Position numbers and translations under genes: made by a program. A stretch of DNA of 64,000 nt from assembly GCF_001440035.1 (NCBI RefSeq), contig NZ_LJYG01000062.1:26725-90724 (forward strand). The letters run 5' to 3'. Source of the stretch: Bradyrhizobium manausense (GTDB taxonomy: Bacteria; Pseudomonadota; Alphaproteobacteria; Rhizobiales; Xanthobacteraceae). The notes beneath the pieces are model-generated. The model ran no database searches, was not told the DNA's origin, and worked only from the letters and a program-made list of their open reading frames with translations. Positions 45,092-52,748 of this stretch are shown one piece after another. How positions within the stretch are numbered: position 1 is the stretch's first letter; every line of letters starts with the position of its first letter.

Positions 45092-45422
45092 CTAGCTAAT
45101 TCTAAGGTCAAGTAGTGGCTGAGACGCCGACCCGAGATCGGCCGCCGCGGCAACCGTGACCGGAACGACAGCGGTTAGAACCTCAGGCGCCCAAAAGATT
45201 GTCTGCTCGGCGAAGGACCTCTGCGGGTCATGGGCGAAAGCAGATACCCCATCTCCTCCTGAATTCTGGTGTCACTTCGCCATCGGGACTGTTTGCCATC
45301 ATAGCCTCAAAGTCGCGTCGATAGTCCGCATTGCGACGAAGACATTCCCAGGCGATGTCGGTGATTTCGGCGTCTTGTAGGTTCTTGTAGGTTTCCGGCG
45401 ACCGCCAGTCGAACTCAGGCAT
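45092..45422 (-). pseudogene. FseA-like DUF6499 gene split by a +1 frameshift and truncated
   Basis: The frame from the ATG at 45422 (GGGAGG upstream) encodes MPEFDWRSPETYKNLQDAEI and continues to RRRWGICFRP, stopping at 45228. Skipping one base after the UUU codon at 45239-45237 opens a frame reading FAHDPQRSFAEQTIFWAPEV and continuing to a TAG at 45092. That frame is the natural continuation of DUF6499 proteins. The mRNA site is UGC-UUU-C-GCC, where tRNA-Phe could slip from UUU to UUC. In ICEMlSymR7A the activator FseA is made by a programmed +1 frameshift and continues into a DUF2285 domain, which is absent here. It is either a decayed gene or a truncated one with a relic slip site. Confidence 0.75.
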
Positions 45423-45587
45423 TACGTCCCTCCCATTGTATGCAGCTAACAAGGATGGCGGCGCAATAGTTATGAACGAAACGGTTGTAGGAAGTCCCTA
45501 GTTTGGCACCACGTGGTGCACAGGAATGACCACCGATCAGCAAAAGAAAATAGTTCTTGCTGTTAGCCGCCGGCCGACGATTCTCTT

Positions 45588-45860
45588 CTATTTCGAGCTG
45601 GTGGCGCGTAAGAGGCGACCTTGCTCAGTCACCCATTTGGCGCGCGCGAGATGACTCTGAAATGCGCTTCGCGCACGGTCAGGCTCCCGCACCGGATCGA
45701 TATGCAGCACCAGTCGAGCGACTTCCATCCAGTCTGCCCCTTGGCTTTCGGCCTGCAGAAGGCGCATGTAGGTCACGACATGCTGCTCATCGTAGCCAGT
45801 GAGAATTTGATCTGCAGGCGCAGCGTCGGCGACGTCTGGGTCGAGCGGCGGCTTCCTCAT
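45588..45860 (-). CDS. QseM-like DUF2285 protein
   Basis: The 90-residue protein contains a DUF2285 helix-turn-helix-variant domain: YDEQHVVTYMRLLQAESQGA, DWMEVARLVLHIDP and RAKWVTEQGRLL. In Mesorhizobium ICEs a stand-alone DUF2285 protein (QseM) is the antiactivator that binds TraR and FseA. Size, the divergent XRE gene at 46001-46249 and a nearby FseA-like DUF6499 gene all match that arrangement. The start at 45860 has GGAG close upstream. Whether it still has partners is unknown, since no traR or integrase is in the window. Confidence 0.75.
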   Translation of the reverse strand: MRKPPLDPDVADAAPADQILTGYDEQHVVTYMRLLQAESQGADWMEVARLVLHIDPVREPDRARSAFQSHLARAKWVTEQGRLLRATSSK

Positions 45861-45992
45861 AAGACTCCACGCCTTAGTTTAGACAATTTCTAACACGCGG
45901 GCAGGAAGGAGCAGCAAAATAGTCGCGGGAGCCATCCCGATCGCGTTTTGTAGAGAATACTCCGTGGTGAAATACTCTTCAAGGACATGCCC

Positions 45993-46016
45993 TCTCGCGT
46001 ATGGATATACGCGAGA
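45993..46016. promoter_or_regulatory. Perfect inverted repeat across the XRE start codon
   Basis: TCTCGCGTAT (45993-46002) and ATACGCGAGA (46007-46016) form a perfect 10-bp dyad with a 4-base centre that includes the ATG at 46001. It may be an operator bound by the XRE protein itself, or in mRNA a hairpin hiding the start codon. No Shine-Dalgarno lies at normal distance upstream, so leaderless or structured initiation is possible. Confidence 0.7.
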
Positions 46017-46249
46017 TACTTGCAATTAATTTGCGGAAGCTCCGGCAGGCCCGTGGCTTGTCACAGGAGGAATTGGCTCATCGTGCTGAAATCGACCGCA
46101 CTTACATCAGCGCACTCGAGCGAAGCGTTTATGCGGCAGGTATCGACGTTGTCGATCGGCTGGCGCGCAGCCTTGGTGTCGAGGCCGCCGACCTGCTCAT
46201 TCGCCCGTCCGCAAGCGCCAAGAAAAGGACTCGGGGACAGGCCGAATAA
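46001..46249 (+). CDS. QseC-like XRE-family regulator
   Basis: An 82-residue Cro/C1-type HTH protein: LAINLRKLRQARGLSQEELA (helices 1-2), then HRAEIDRTYISALERSVYAA with the recognition helix, then VDRLARSLGVEAADLL. It is divergent from the DUF2285 gene with a 140-bp spacer, as qseC is from qseM in Mesorhizobium ICEs, where QseC sets the balance of the two promoters. The inverted repeat over its start codon is a candidate autoregulatory site. Confidence 0.85.
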   Translation: MDIREILAINLRKLRQARGLSQEELAHRAEIDRTYISALERSVYAAGIDVVDRLARSLGVEAADLLIRPSASAKKRTRGQAE

Positions 46250-46352
46250 TTGAATGTCGAGCCGCTCGATCCGAAAGACCTTATCGCTCACTCATGCCCG
46301 GAAGAATGAGAAGCCCCGCCCAGCGGACCAGACGGGGCTTGGTGGGGCACTC

Positions 46353-46523
46353 TTACTCGCCGGTCTTGCGCGGCCGCGACCACAGGAGGGTGTAACCCTC
46401 GCCGCCTTCGTCATCGAACAGGTTCGCGTAGATCGGAGCGTTGAAGGAAGGATCGTCGAGCTTGAGCGAGAGGTAGTCGCGGCCCCCCTCGGAACGCTTC
46501 GACCAGGCTGCGCCGACGATTGC
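46353..46523 (-). pseudogene. C-terminal half of a DUF736 gene
   Basis: The minus strand from about 46523 to a TAA at 46353 encodes [20 protein letters not shown], then [14 protein letters not shown] and [15 protein letters not shown]. This is the C-terminal half of the DUF736 family carried by rhizobial ICEs and plasmids. The N-terminal half is missing: homology breaks exactly where the first copy of a 119-bp direct repeat begins. A hairpin (AAGCCCCG/CGGGGCTT, 46311-46340) lies just after the stop. Confidence 0.85.
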
Positions 46524-46635
46524 CTCCCCAGCCCTAAGCGTTCCGCCGTTACCTTGTTTGCGGCCATGCCAGACCGATCTACCGAGCGCTTTTCGATTCG
46601 GCTATCAGGCCGCCGAGTCGTGCACCGGGCTTACA
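46517..46635. repeat. Direct repeat of about 119 bp, copy 1
   Basis: Starts cgattgcctccccagccc and includes ccgttaccttgtttgcggcc and a run ending near gggctta. Its left edge is the break point of the DUF736 gene. The match to copy 2 is about 90% by eye. Confidence 0.85.
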
Positions 46636-46774
46636 TGAGAGGTAAGGGCTGACGCCAGCGGCGCTCGCCCGAATACAGGGAACTCCTCGGATCGAGCAAA
46701 CGTTGAAGGCGATCGCCACATTGGGCCGCCCGTGGCAAGAGATCTATTGCCAATTTTTGCCGTCCCGGACCGTC

Positions 46775-46893
46775 GATTGCCTCCCCAGCCCCAAGCGTAC
46801 CGCCGTTACCTTGTTTGCGGCCATGCCAGCCCGATCTACCGAGCGCTTTTCGATTCGGCCATCGAAGGGCCGAGTTGCGCACTGGGCTCTTAC
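46775..46893. repeat. Direct repeat of about 119 bp, copy 2
   Basis: Begins 258 bp after copy 1 and shares cgattgcctccccagccc and the internal segment gatctaccgagcgcttttcg. No terminal inverted repeats or open frame are recognised. The sequence between and after the copies (46636-47073) has no supported gene. Confidence 0.85.
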
Positions 46894-47073
46894 AGCGCCG
46901 AGTTCGTTACGCTCTGAGGTCGGTGGCAGCGCAAATTATCCGAACCTCGGATGAGAGCCGGCCCGGTTCCATTCAACAAGGTGCTGCGCAGCGGATGAGG
47001 CATGGCTTAACTTCAGACAATCGCCACAAAGTTCACCGACACGCTCCCACAGTCAGTCTCCACCAAGGCGGCG

Positions 47074-47898
47074 ATGTCCCAGTACTCACTCGATGTGTTG
47101 CGTCAACGCTATGTCGTCGAGAAAAGACCGCTCGAGGCCAGCGTGGAGCAGATCTTGCGCGCCGACAGCCGCGCTGGAGCGCGTGCCATCCTGGCCGCAA
47201 TCGATAAACGCCGCTTTGAAAATCGGTCCGAAGGGCAGCGCCTCCGCAAGATGCTCCGCTTCGAGACCGCTCTCTGGGAAAGCGGTCATTATGCCGTGGC
47301 AGGCGTGGACGAGGCGGGAATGAGCCCTCTCGCCGGGCCAGTCTCCGCGGGCGCCGTGATCTTGAAACCCGGGACGCGGATCGTCGGGATCGACGACTCG
47401 AAAAAACTCGACGCCGCGGCTCGCGAAGAGCTCGCCAAGGAGATCAAGGAAAAGGCGGAGAGTTGGTGTGTGGCGTTCGTCGAGGTCGAGGAGATCGACG
47501 CGATCAACATCCATTGGGCAGGCATCCAGGCTATGCAGCGCGCGGTCCGGGGCCTAGGGATGACGCCGCATCATTTGCTGATCGATGCGAAGCGGTTGAA
47601 GGAAATCGACACCCCTCAGCAGGCGATCATCAAGGGTGATGCCAAGTCCGCCAGCATCGCCGCCGCCTCCATCCTCGCGAAAGTCGAGCGCGATGCCGTG
47701 ATGCGGGCGCTCGACGTGCGACACCCCGGCTACGGCTTCGCGGATCACAAGGGCTACCCGGTGCCGGCTCATTACGAAGCTCTCGCCAGGCTTGGCGCAT
47801 GCGCCGCTCATCGGCGGTCATTCGGGCCTGTACGCAAAGCTCTCGGGTTGCCGCCCCTCCCGCCGTGGCCTTCGGCAGCCGAGCGCGCCGCTGGTTGA
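47074..47898 (+). CDS. rnhB: Ribonuclease HII-like protein with variant active-site loop
   Basis: The 274-residue protein has the RNase HII core from about residue 74: VAGVDEAGMSPLAGPVSAGA with Asp79/Glu80, GIDDSKKLDAAAREELA, LIDAKRLKE, IIKGDAKSASIAAASILAKV, RHPGYGFADHKGYP and HRRSFGPVR. Catalytic acidic residues appear present. However, the GRG motif that reads the 5' ribonucleotide junction (normally DEAGRGP) is GMS, and there is an N-terminal extension of about 75 residues not found in typical enzymes. It may have altered substrate choice. It starts the repair-gene region and is convergent with a ligase gene. Confidence 0.88.
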   Translation: MSQYSLDVLRQRYVVEKRPLEASVEQILRADSRAGARAILAAIDKRRFENRSEGQRLRKMLRFETALWESGHYAVAGVDEAGMSPLAGPVSAGAVILKPGTRIVGIDDSKKLDAAAREELAKEIKEKAESWCVAFVEVEEIDAINIHWAGIQAMQRAVRGLGMTPHHLLIDAKRLKEIDTPQQAIIKGDAKSASIAAASILAKVERDAVMRALDVRHPGYGFADHKGYPVPAHYEALARLGACAAHRRSFGPVRKALGLPPLPPWPSAAERAAG

Positions 47899-47926
47899 CC
47901 GGGTCGAACGTCTCTTCACGTCGGCT

Positions 47927-48874
47927 CTATTTGCGCGACCAACTCTTTTCGCGAACGACGTCCTTGGCCTTCTTGTCGGACCGCAGGCCAAGATAGACCG
48001 GCTGGCGCAGCTCGCCCTTGCTCGTCCACTCCGCAAACTTCACTTCCGCGACCAACGAAGGACGCACCCACGTCGTGACCCGCTCATCCTTCACCTTGGC
48101 AGGAAACGGCGATCTGGCGGTTTTGAGCCTCACCAGCTTGCCGTGAAGCTCTTCCAGAACCTGGTGGCTGAAACCGGTGCCGACATGGCCGATGTACCGC
48201 CATGAATCGTCCTCGCGTACCGCCAGAACGAGGGCGCCGAAGAAAGGCCGGGTTCGCCTCGGCGCGGTGAAGCCGGCAATCACGACCTCCTGCCGCTGCG
48301 CGGTCTTCACCTTCAGCCAGTCGGCGGTCCGGCGTCCGGACGCGTAGGGGCTGTCGGCGCGCTTGGCCATGATACCTTCGAGATGCCTCCGCTCGGCTTC
48401 TGCGAAGAACTTCGTTCCTTTTCCTTTGCGGTGGTTGCTGAAGGCGATGAGCTTGTGGCGTGGAAGGATGGCCTTTAGCCGCTTCTTGCGCTCGAGGAGC
48501 GGCAGCGCACGCAGGTCCTCGCCGTCCGCGAACATGAGATCGAACGCGCAGTACAAGAGCTTGGCCTCATGGCGCAGGGCGTTCTGGAGCAATTGGAAAT
48601 GGGATACGCCGTCCTTCCCGATCGCGACGAGCTCGCCATCGATCAAAGCATCAGCTTTCACGCCCTCAAGTGCTTTCGCGACCTCGACATAGGAGTGGCT
48701 GATGATTTTACCGTTGCGGCTGTAGAGGGCGACCCGACCACCCCGGATTTCCGCAACCATTCGAAAACCATCGAACTTGTCCTCGAAGACCCAATCGGGA
48801 TCGTCGAACGGTGAATCGGTCAGTGTGGCCAGCATGGGCTGCAGGCGAAGAGGCAAGGTCGATTTTCGGGCCAT
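47927..48874 (-). CDS. LigD-type ATP-dependent DNA ligase (ligase domain only), copy 1
   Basis: The 315-residue protein has only the ligase part of bacterial LigD: motif I EDKFDGFRMV with nucleophile Lys33, LIDGELVAIG, YCAFDLMFADGEDLR, LEGIMAKRADSPY, DWLKVK and the OB-fold end (HVGTGFSHQVLEELH, TWVRPSLVAEVKFAEWT). Polymerase and phosphoesterase domains are absent. The start is the ATG at 48874; the frame is open upstream but only as overlap with the MOSC gene. It would seal breaks in Ku-dependent end joining. Confidence 0.92.
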   Translation of the reverse strand: MARKSTLPLRLQPMLATLTDSPFDDPDWVFEDKFDGFRMVAEIRGGRVALYSRNGKIISHSYVEVAKALEGVKADALIDGELVAIGKDGVSHFQLLQNALRHEAKLLYCAFDLMFADGEDLRALPLLERKKRLKAILPRHKLIAFSNHRKGKGTKFFAEAERRHLEGIMAKRADSPYASGRRTADWLKVKTAQRQEVVIAGFTAPRRTRPFFGALVLAVREDDSWRYIGHVGTGFSHQVLEELHGKLVRLKTARSPFPAKVKDERVTTWVRPSLVAEVKFAEWTSKGELRQPVYLGLRSDKKAKDVVREKSWSRK

Positions 48875-48885
48875 GGCAGGGCTCT

Positions 48886-49410
48886 CTATAGGGCCGGCAA
48901 AGGCCGAAACGAGGAGGATGGAAGGCGAACCCGCGCGCTGTCGCCGGCCAAAACCGGTCCCCCGGCCCGGACCACGCCCAGCACTCCAGATTTGAAGGCG
49001 GGGCCTGTTTCCGCCGACGAGAGCACCTGCCGCTTGAGGCCTGCTCGGAAGCGATCGATAAGGACGCAGGGCGTCCGGAGGCCCGTCAGCTCGACGACCG
49101 CGGACGGCCCGAGCTCGATCAGGGTCCCGAGTGGCATCCATTCGAGGTCCAATCCGGCGGTGGTGACGTTCTCGCCGAGGTCGCCCGCGCCAACCTCGAA
49201 GCCAGCTTCGAGGAGAAACAGGAAGAGTTCGGACGGGATCAGGTGGACCTGCCGGAGATTGGGCAGGCGGGGCCGACGGCTCGCCAAATAACGGTGCCGG
49301 ACGAACGGACCGGCGTGGGCGTCACCTTCGACGCCGTGATCTTTCACCAGGATGATGCGGGCCTGGGTCGGTTTGCTGAAGCGGTGGCCGCGATCGGCGG
49401 CGACCGCCAA
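48886..49410 (-). CDS. MOSC-domain protein
   Basis: A protein of about 174 residues of the MOSC family, a beta-barrel related to the C-terminal domain of molybdenum cofactor sulfurases. Visible are DHGVEGDAHAG, RQVHLIPSELF, GDLGENVTTAGLDLEWMPLG and GLRTPCVLIDRF with the conserved Cys. It lacks an aminotransferase domain, so it is a stand-alone carrier-type member such as YiiM. The start is uncertain: a TTG at 49410 follows AAGGGAAGG closely. It is 11 bp upstream of the ligase gene and likely co-transcribed. Confidence 0.82.
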   Translation of the reverse strand: MAVAADRGHRFSKPTQARIILVKDHGVEGDAHAGPFVRHRYLASRRPRLPNLRQVHLIPSELFLFLLEAGFEVGAGDLGENVTTAGLDLEWMPLGTLIELGPSAVVELTGLRTPCVLIDRFRAGLKRQVLSSAETGPAFKSGVLGVVRAGGPVLAGDSARVRLPSSSFRPLPAL

Positions 49411-49448
49411 AACCTTCCCTTCGAGCGAGAGATCGTGCGCCTACGGCA

Positions 49449-51128
49449 TCAGGCGGCGCGGGCGAACGAGCGCCGCTTGTGGCGGAAATAGCGCGTGATC
49501 TCGGGAAGCTTCATTGCGTTCAGGACCCGATCGGCAGGGACGCCGCCCTTCCGGGCCATCTGAACGCCCCAGTGCATGTGGTCGAGCTCGGCAATCGAGT
49601 GCGCGTCGGGATTGATGCTCAGCATGCAGCCGAACTCGAGAGCAGCCTGGTGCCAGCGCCAGTCCAGGTCAAGCCGCCATGGATGAGCATTGATCTCGAC
49701 CACCACGTCGTGCTTCGCACAAGCCCGCAGCACCTTCTCGACGTCGATTTCGTAGCCGGGCCGCCGCTGCAACTGCCTGCCGGTCATATGGCCAATAATG
49801 GTGGTGTGAGGATTGGAAACGGCCCGAAGCAGGCGCTGCGTCTGCGCCTTACGGTCCAGCTTGAAGCGCCCGTGGATGCTGGCGACGACGAAGTCGAAGC
49901 GCTCCAGAACGTCGTCGTCATAGTCGAGCGACCCGTCCGCCAGGATGTCGGATTCAATCCCTTTGAGGATCCGGAAGTCCTTGCCGAAGCGCTTGTTCAG
50001 TCGATCCGCTTCCCGGTGCTGCTGCGTGATCTCCTCGACGGAGAGACCTCCGGCATAGTGGGCAGACTTGGAATGGTCCGCCACGCCGAAATACTCAAAG
50101 CCCCGCTGGCGCGTGGCCTTAGCCATGGTCTCCAGTGTCTCGGTGCCGTCAGAGGCATCCGTGTGGCAGTGAAGGATCCCGCGCAGGTCCTGGCCGGTGA
50201 CGAGCTTCGGGAGCTTGCCTTTCAGAGCCGCCTCGATCTCGCCGCGCCCCTCCCGGAGTTCAGGGTCGATGAAGGGCAGACCGAGGGCGCGGTAGATTTC
50301 AGCCTCCTCGCCGGCGATCAGCATGCGGCCCTTGTGCAAGCCATCGGGCTCCAATCGCATCCTCTTTTCCGCCGCCAAAGCCTGGAGTTGTTCGATATGA
50401 GTGGCGGAGCCTGTCGCGAAGAGGAGAGCAGCGCCGAAGTGCTTGCGGTCAGATACTCGGATTTGCAGCCCGTCGGCCGGTGGCGTCGATGTCTTGACCT
50501 GCTTGGCAGCCTCCGCAACGATCGCGAGATCGCCAACGAGTTCGCAGCCGCGGCGGAAGTCGCCGGCGATCGTCACACGCTTGAGTTCGGGGCGGGACTT
50601 GCGGATCGAGTCCTTCGCATGCGTGAGCAGCGCGGCAGCGCGGTGCAGGTGGAGGCGGCCTTCTCCGCTTTTGACGATCGCGAGGTTCTGCAGGATCTTG
50701 GTCTGCAGCGCGGCGCCGAGTCCTTTCGCCTTCTTGATGCGGTCATCCTTGGCGGCGGCCTCCAACTCCGAGAGCGAGCCGATGCCGAGATCTTTGTACA
50801 GGCGCAGTACCTTCTCCGGACGAAGGCCGGGTATAGCGAGCATCTCGAGCACGCCCGCGGGAATCTCCTTCCGCAACTTTTCGAGGCTGGGATGACTGCC
50901 CGTCTTGTGAACCTTGGTGATGACGTCGGCAATAGCATCGCCGACTCCTGGGATCTCGGTAAGTCGATCTTCGGCGACGAGCACGTCCAGAGGAACGGCT
51001 AGAACCGCCAAGCTGTCGGCGGCCCGAGAGTAGGCTTTCGCCCGGTAGGGATTGCCGCCTCGCAAGGCGGTGCGCTGCGCGTACTCTCGCAGAACACTTG
51101 CCACACCGCGCCCGTCGAGCGAAGGCAT
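49449..51128 (-). CDS. polX: PolX-type DNA polymerase/PHP protein with altered polymerase site
   Basis: The 559-residue protein has the bacterial PolX layout: N-terminal 8-kDa and helix-hairpin-helix region (TEIPGVGDAIADVITKVHKT), palm (VTIAGDFRRGCELVGDLAIV) and a C-terminal PHP phosphoesterase (LHCHTDASDGTE, FGVADHSKSAHYAGG, GIESDILADGSLDYDD, VVASIHGRF, EINAHPWRLDLDW, NPDAHS). The palm motif normally reads GS.RR...vGDiD; here the second Asp is Ala (GDLA) and GS is GD, so polymerase metal binding is probably lost while the PHP nuclease site looks complete. A start one base after the stop of the small gene at 51129 suggests coupling. Confidence 0.9.
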   Translation of the reverse strand: MPSLDGRGVASVLREYAQRTALRGGNPYRAKAYSRAADSLAVLAVPLDVLVAEDRLTEIPGVGDAIADVITKVHKTGSHPSLEKLRKEIPAGVLEMLAIPGLRPEKVLRLYKDLGIGSLSELEAAAKDDRIKKAKGLGAALQTKILQNLAIVKSGEGRLHLHRAAALLTHAKDSIRKSRPELKRVTIAGDFRRGCELVGDLAIVAEAAKQVKTSTPPADGLQIRVSDRKHFGAALLFATGSATHIEQLQALAAEKRMRLEPDGLHKGRMLIAGEEAEIYRALGLPFIDPELREGRGEIEAALKGKLPKLVTGQDLRGILHCHTDASDGTETLETMAKATRQRGFEYFGVADHSKSAHYAGGLSVEEITQQHREADRLNKRFGKDFRILKGIESDILADGSLDYDDDVLERFDFVVASIHGRFKLDRKAQTQRLLRAVSNPHTTIIGHMTGRQLQRRPGYEIDVEKVLRACAKHDVVVEINAHPWRLDLDWRWHQAALEFGCMLSINPDAHSIAELDHMHWGVQMARKGGVPADRVLNAMKLPEITRYFRHKRRSFARAA

Positions 51129-51407
51129 TCAGCCAGCCTCCCTATGCGAGCTTTGCGGCGCCGCCGGAGCAGGGCGACGGCCGGAGCGGTCACTTGGCTG
51201 GCGATCGAGAGAGGCCTCGAGCTTCTGAGCTGCGCGAAAGTCCTCAAGGTGCTGGACATTGGGGCCGTAGGCAGCCTCCTTCTTGAGGAGATTGTAGATT
51301 CGGCCGGCCACCAGTTGCAGATGCTTCATCTTGCCCCGCGGCATAGATCTCGCTTTGCAGAGAGCTCGGACGGCGTAGGCGCGGAAGTAATTGAATGCGT
51401 CTGACAT
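51129..51407 (-). CDS. Small hypothetical protein upstream of polX
   Basis: The 92-residue basic protein, MSDAFNYFRAYAVRALCKAR, then KMKHLQLVAGRIYNLLKKEA and a disordered Ser/Arg/Pro tail. No family is known to me. Its last base abuts polX, so they form an operon. An open frame continues upstream to 51503, but the ATG at 51407 gives the sensible start. Confidence 0.6.
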   Translation of the reverse strand: MSDAFNYFRAYAVRALCKARSMPRGKMKHLQLVAGRIYNLLKKEAAYGPNVQHLEDFRAAQKLEASLDRQPSDRSGRRPAPAAPQSSHREAG

Positions 51408-51564
51408 GATGTCAGTAAACGCCGGCTCTCGCCGGGAGTTCGATGGGTTTGGCGAAGACTGGATCGCCCGTCGCGGTTTGGCGCAAATGCGGGATGAGTG
51501 CAATCACTAGAACTCCTCGCCGCCTTCGAAGTTGCGAGACTCGTTGATTAAGGTAGGTAGACTG

Positions 51565-51600
51565 CCCGCCGTCGGCCCCAACCCGGCGGCGGCTTTTTTG
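51565..51600 (+). terminator. Intrinsic terminator-like hairpin before the second ligase gene
   Basis: CCGCCG (51566-51571) pairs with CGGCGG (51584-51589), followed by cggc and six T residues. It lies only about 14 bp before the ligase start, with no plus-strand gene between 47898 and here. It could be a leader attenuator of the ligase gene, the end of an unrecognised small RNA, or a terminator for read-through. Confidence 0.6.
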
Positions 51601-51613
51601 TGAGTTGACTAGC

Positions 51614-52555
51614 GTGGCAAAGCGTACGAAGGCGCCTCGGGCCGAAAAGACCGAAGGCCCAACAATGCCGGGGTTCATCGAACCCCAGTTGGCGACCCTG
51701 AAGATGAAGGCTCCTTCGGGATCTCTATGGATTCACGAAATCAAATACGATGGCTACCGCATCCAGCTCCGGATCGACGGTGACGACCGGCGGGCCTACA
51801 CCCGCAACGGTTACAACTGGGTCAACAAGTTCTCAAGGATTGCGGCTGCCTTCGATATCGAAGGACAGGCCATTGTCGACGGCGAGGTTGTCGTCATCCA
51901 TGATGGACGCACGAACTTCTCCGAGTTGCAGGCAGACCTCGGCAGAGGCGATCAGGATCGACTGGTCTACTTCGCTTTCGATCTGCTCTGGCTGGATGGC
52001 CGAGATCTGCGGAAAGAGCCGCAAATCGAGCGGAAGAGGCTGCTCAAGAATCTGATCGAGGAGCACGACCTCAAGGAGCCCGTCCTCTATAGCGAGCACC
52101 ACGAAGGGGACGGCCAGGCACTCTTCGCCGCAGCCAGCAGGCTGGATTACGAAGGCATCGTCTCCAAGCGGGTGGCTGCACCATACCGATCGGATCGAGT
52201 GGAGGCTTGGCAGAAGATCAAGGTCGTTCAGAAGGGCAAGTTTCCCGTGGTCGGTTTCATCAAGGACCCATCCGGCGTGGCCGCGCTCTATTTGGGCAAA
52301 AAGGAAGGCAAGGATCTGGTCTACATGGGAAAGGTCGGGACCGGATGGAGCCGGACCACCTCGGCGCAGATCCGCAAGGCGCTCGATACCGTCGTAAGCC
52401 CGAAGCAGAAGTTGACCAAGACCATCAGGAAACCGAAGGCGACGTGGGTCGAACCCAAGTTCTATGCCGACATCGAGTACCGTGACATCACCTCCGAAGG
52501 TCTACTGCGGGCCAGCTCGTTCAAGGGGCTGAGCAAAGGAACGCGCCGATCATAG
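51614..52555 (+). CDS. LigD-type ATP-dependent DNA ligase (ligase domain only), copy 2
   Basis: This 313-residue protein has motif I HEIKYDGYRIQLRI (nucleophile Lys in KYDG), AIVDGEVVVIHDGRT, YFAFDLLWLDGRDLRKEP, YEGIVSKRVAAPYRSDR, WQKIKVVQKGKFPVVG and the OB-fold end (YMGKVGTGWS, TWVEPKFYADIEYRDIT, GLLRASSFKGL). Like copy 1 it lacks polymerase and phosphoesterase domains; the two copies are clearly divergent. Start is GTG 51614 or TTG 51605, neither with a strong ribosome site. It probably works with Ku (56873-57799). Confidence 0.92.
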   Translation: MAKRTKAPRAEKTEGPTMPGFIEPQLATLKMKAPSGSLWIHEIKYDGYRIQLRIDGDDRRAYTRNGYNWVNKFSRIAAAFDIEGQAIVDGEVVVIHDGRTNFSELQADLGRGDQDRLVYFAFDLLWLDGRDLRKEPQIERKRLLKNLIEEHDLKEPVLYSEHHEGDGQALFAAASRLDYEGIVSKRVAAPYRSDRVEAWQKIKVVQKGKFPVVGFIKDPSGVAALYLGKKEGKDLVYMGKVGTGWSRTTSAQIRKALDTVVSPKQKLTKTIRKPKATWVEPKFYADIEYRDITSEGLLRASSFKGLSKGTRRS

Positions 52556-52590
52556 CCGCGTTTTCCTGCGGAGTATGTGGAGTACCGGTC

Positions 52591-52748
52591 ATGGATCCGG
52601 AACAGCGAGTTGCGAAGGCCTTGGAAGAGGCACAAGGCATTTTGGCCCGGCATGTCGAGCCGGCCCCAGAGATTGCGAGCAAACCATAGACAAGCTGCTG
52701 GATGTGCTCGACGACGAAGCCGTCGTGCAAGCGCTCAAGGATTCGAAG
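52591..52748 (+). pseudogene. Frameshifted small conserved gene
   Basis: From the ATG at 52591 one frame reads MDPEQRVAKALEEAQGILAR then HVEPAPEIASKP and stops. The other frame continues GPRDCEQTIDKLLDVLDDEA then VVQALKD. Restoring one G in the gccggcccc run would join them as HVEPGPRDCEQTIDKLL, matching small conserved bradyrhizobial proteins as I remember them. Function is unknown. A sequencing error in the GC run is the alternative. Confidence 0.6.

Noticed and set aside
49479..51002. 507-codon plus-strand open frame opposite polX
   Set aside because: PolX on the minus strand shows clear family motifs; the long antisense frame is a product of high GC.
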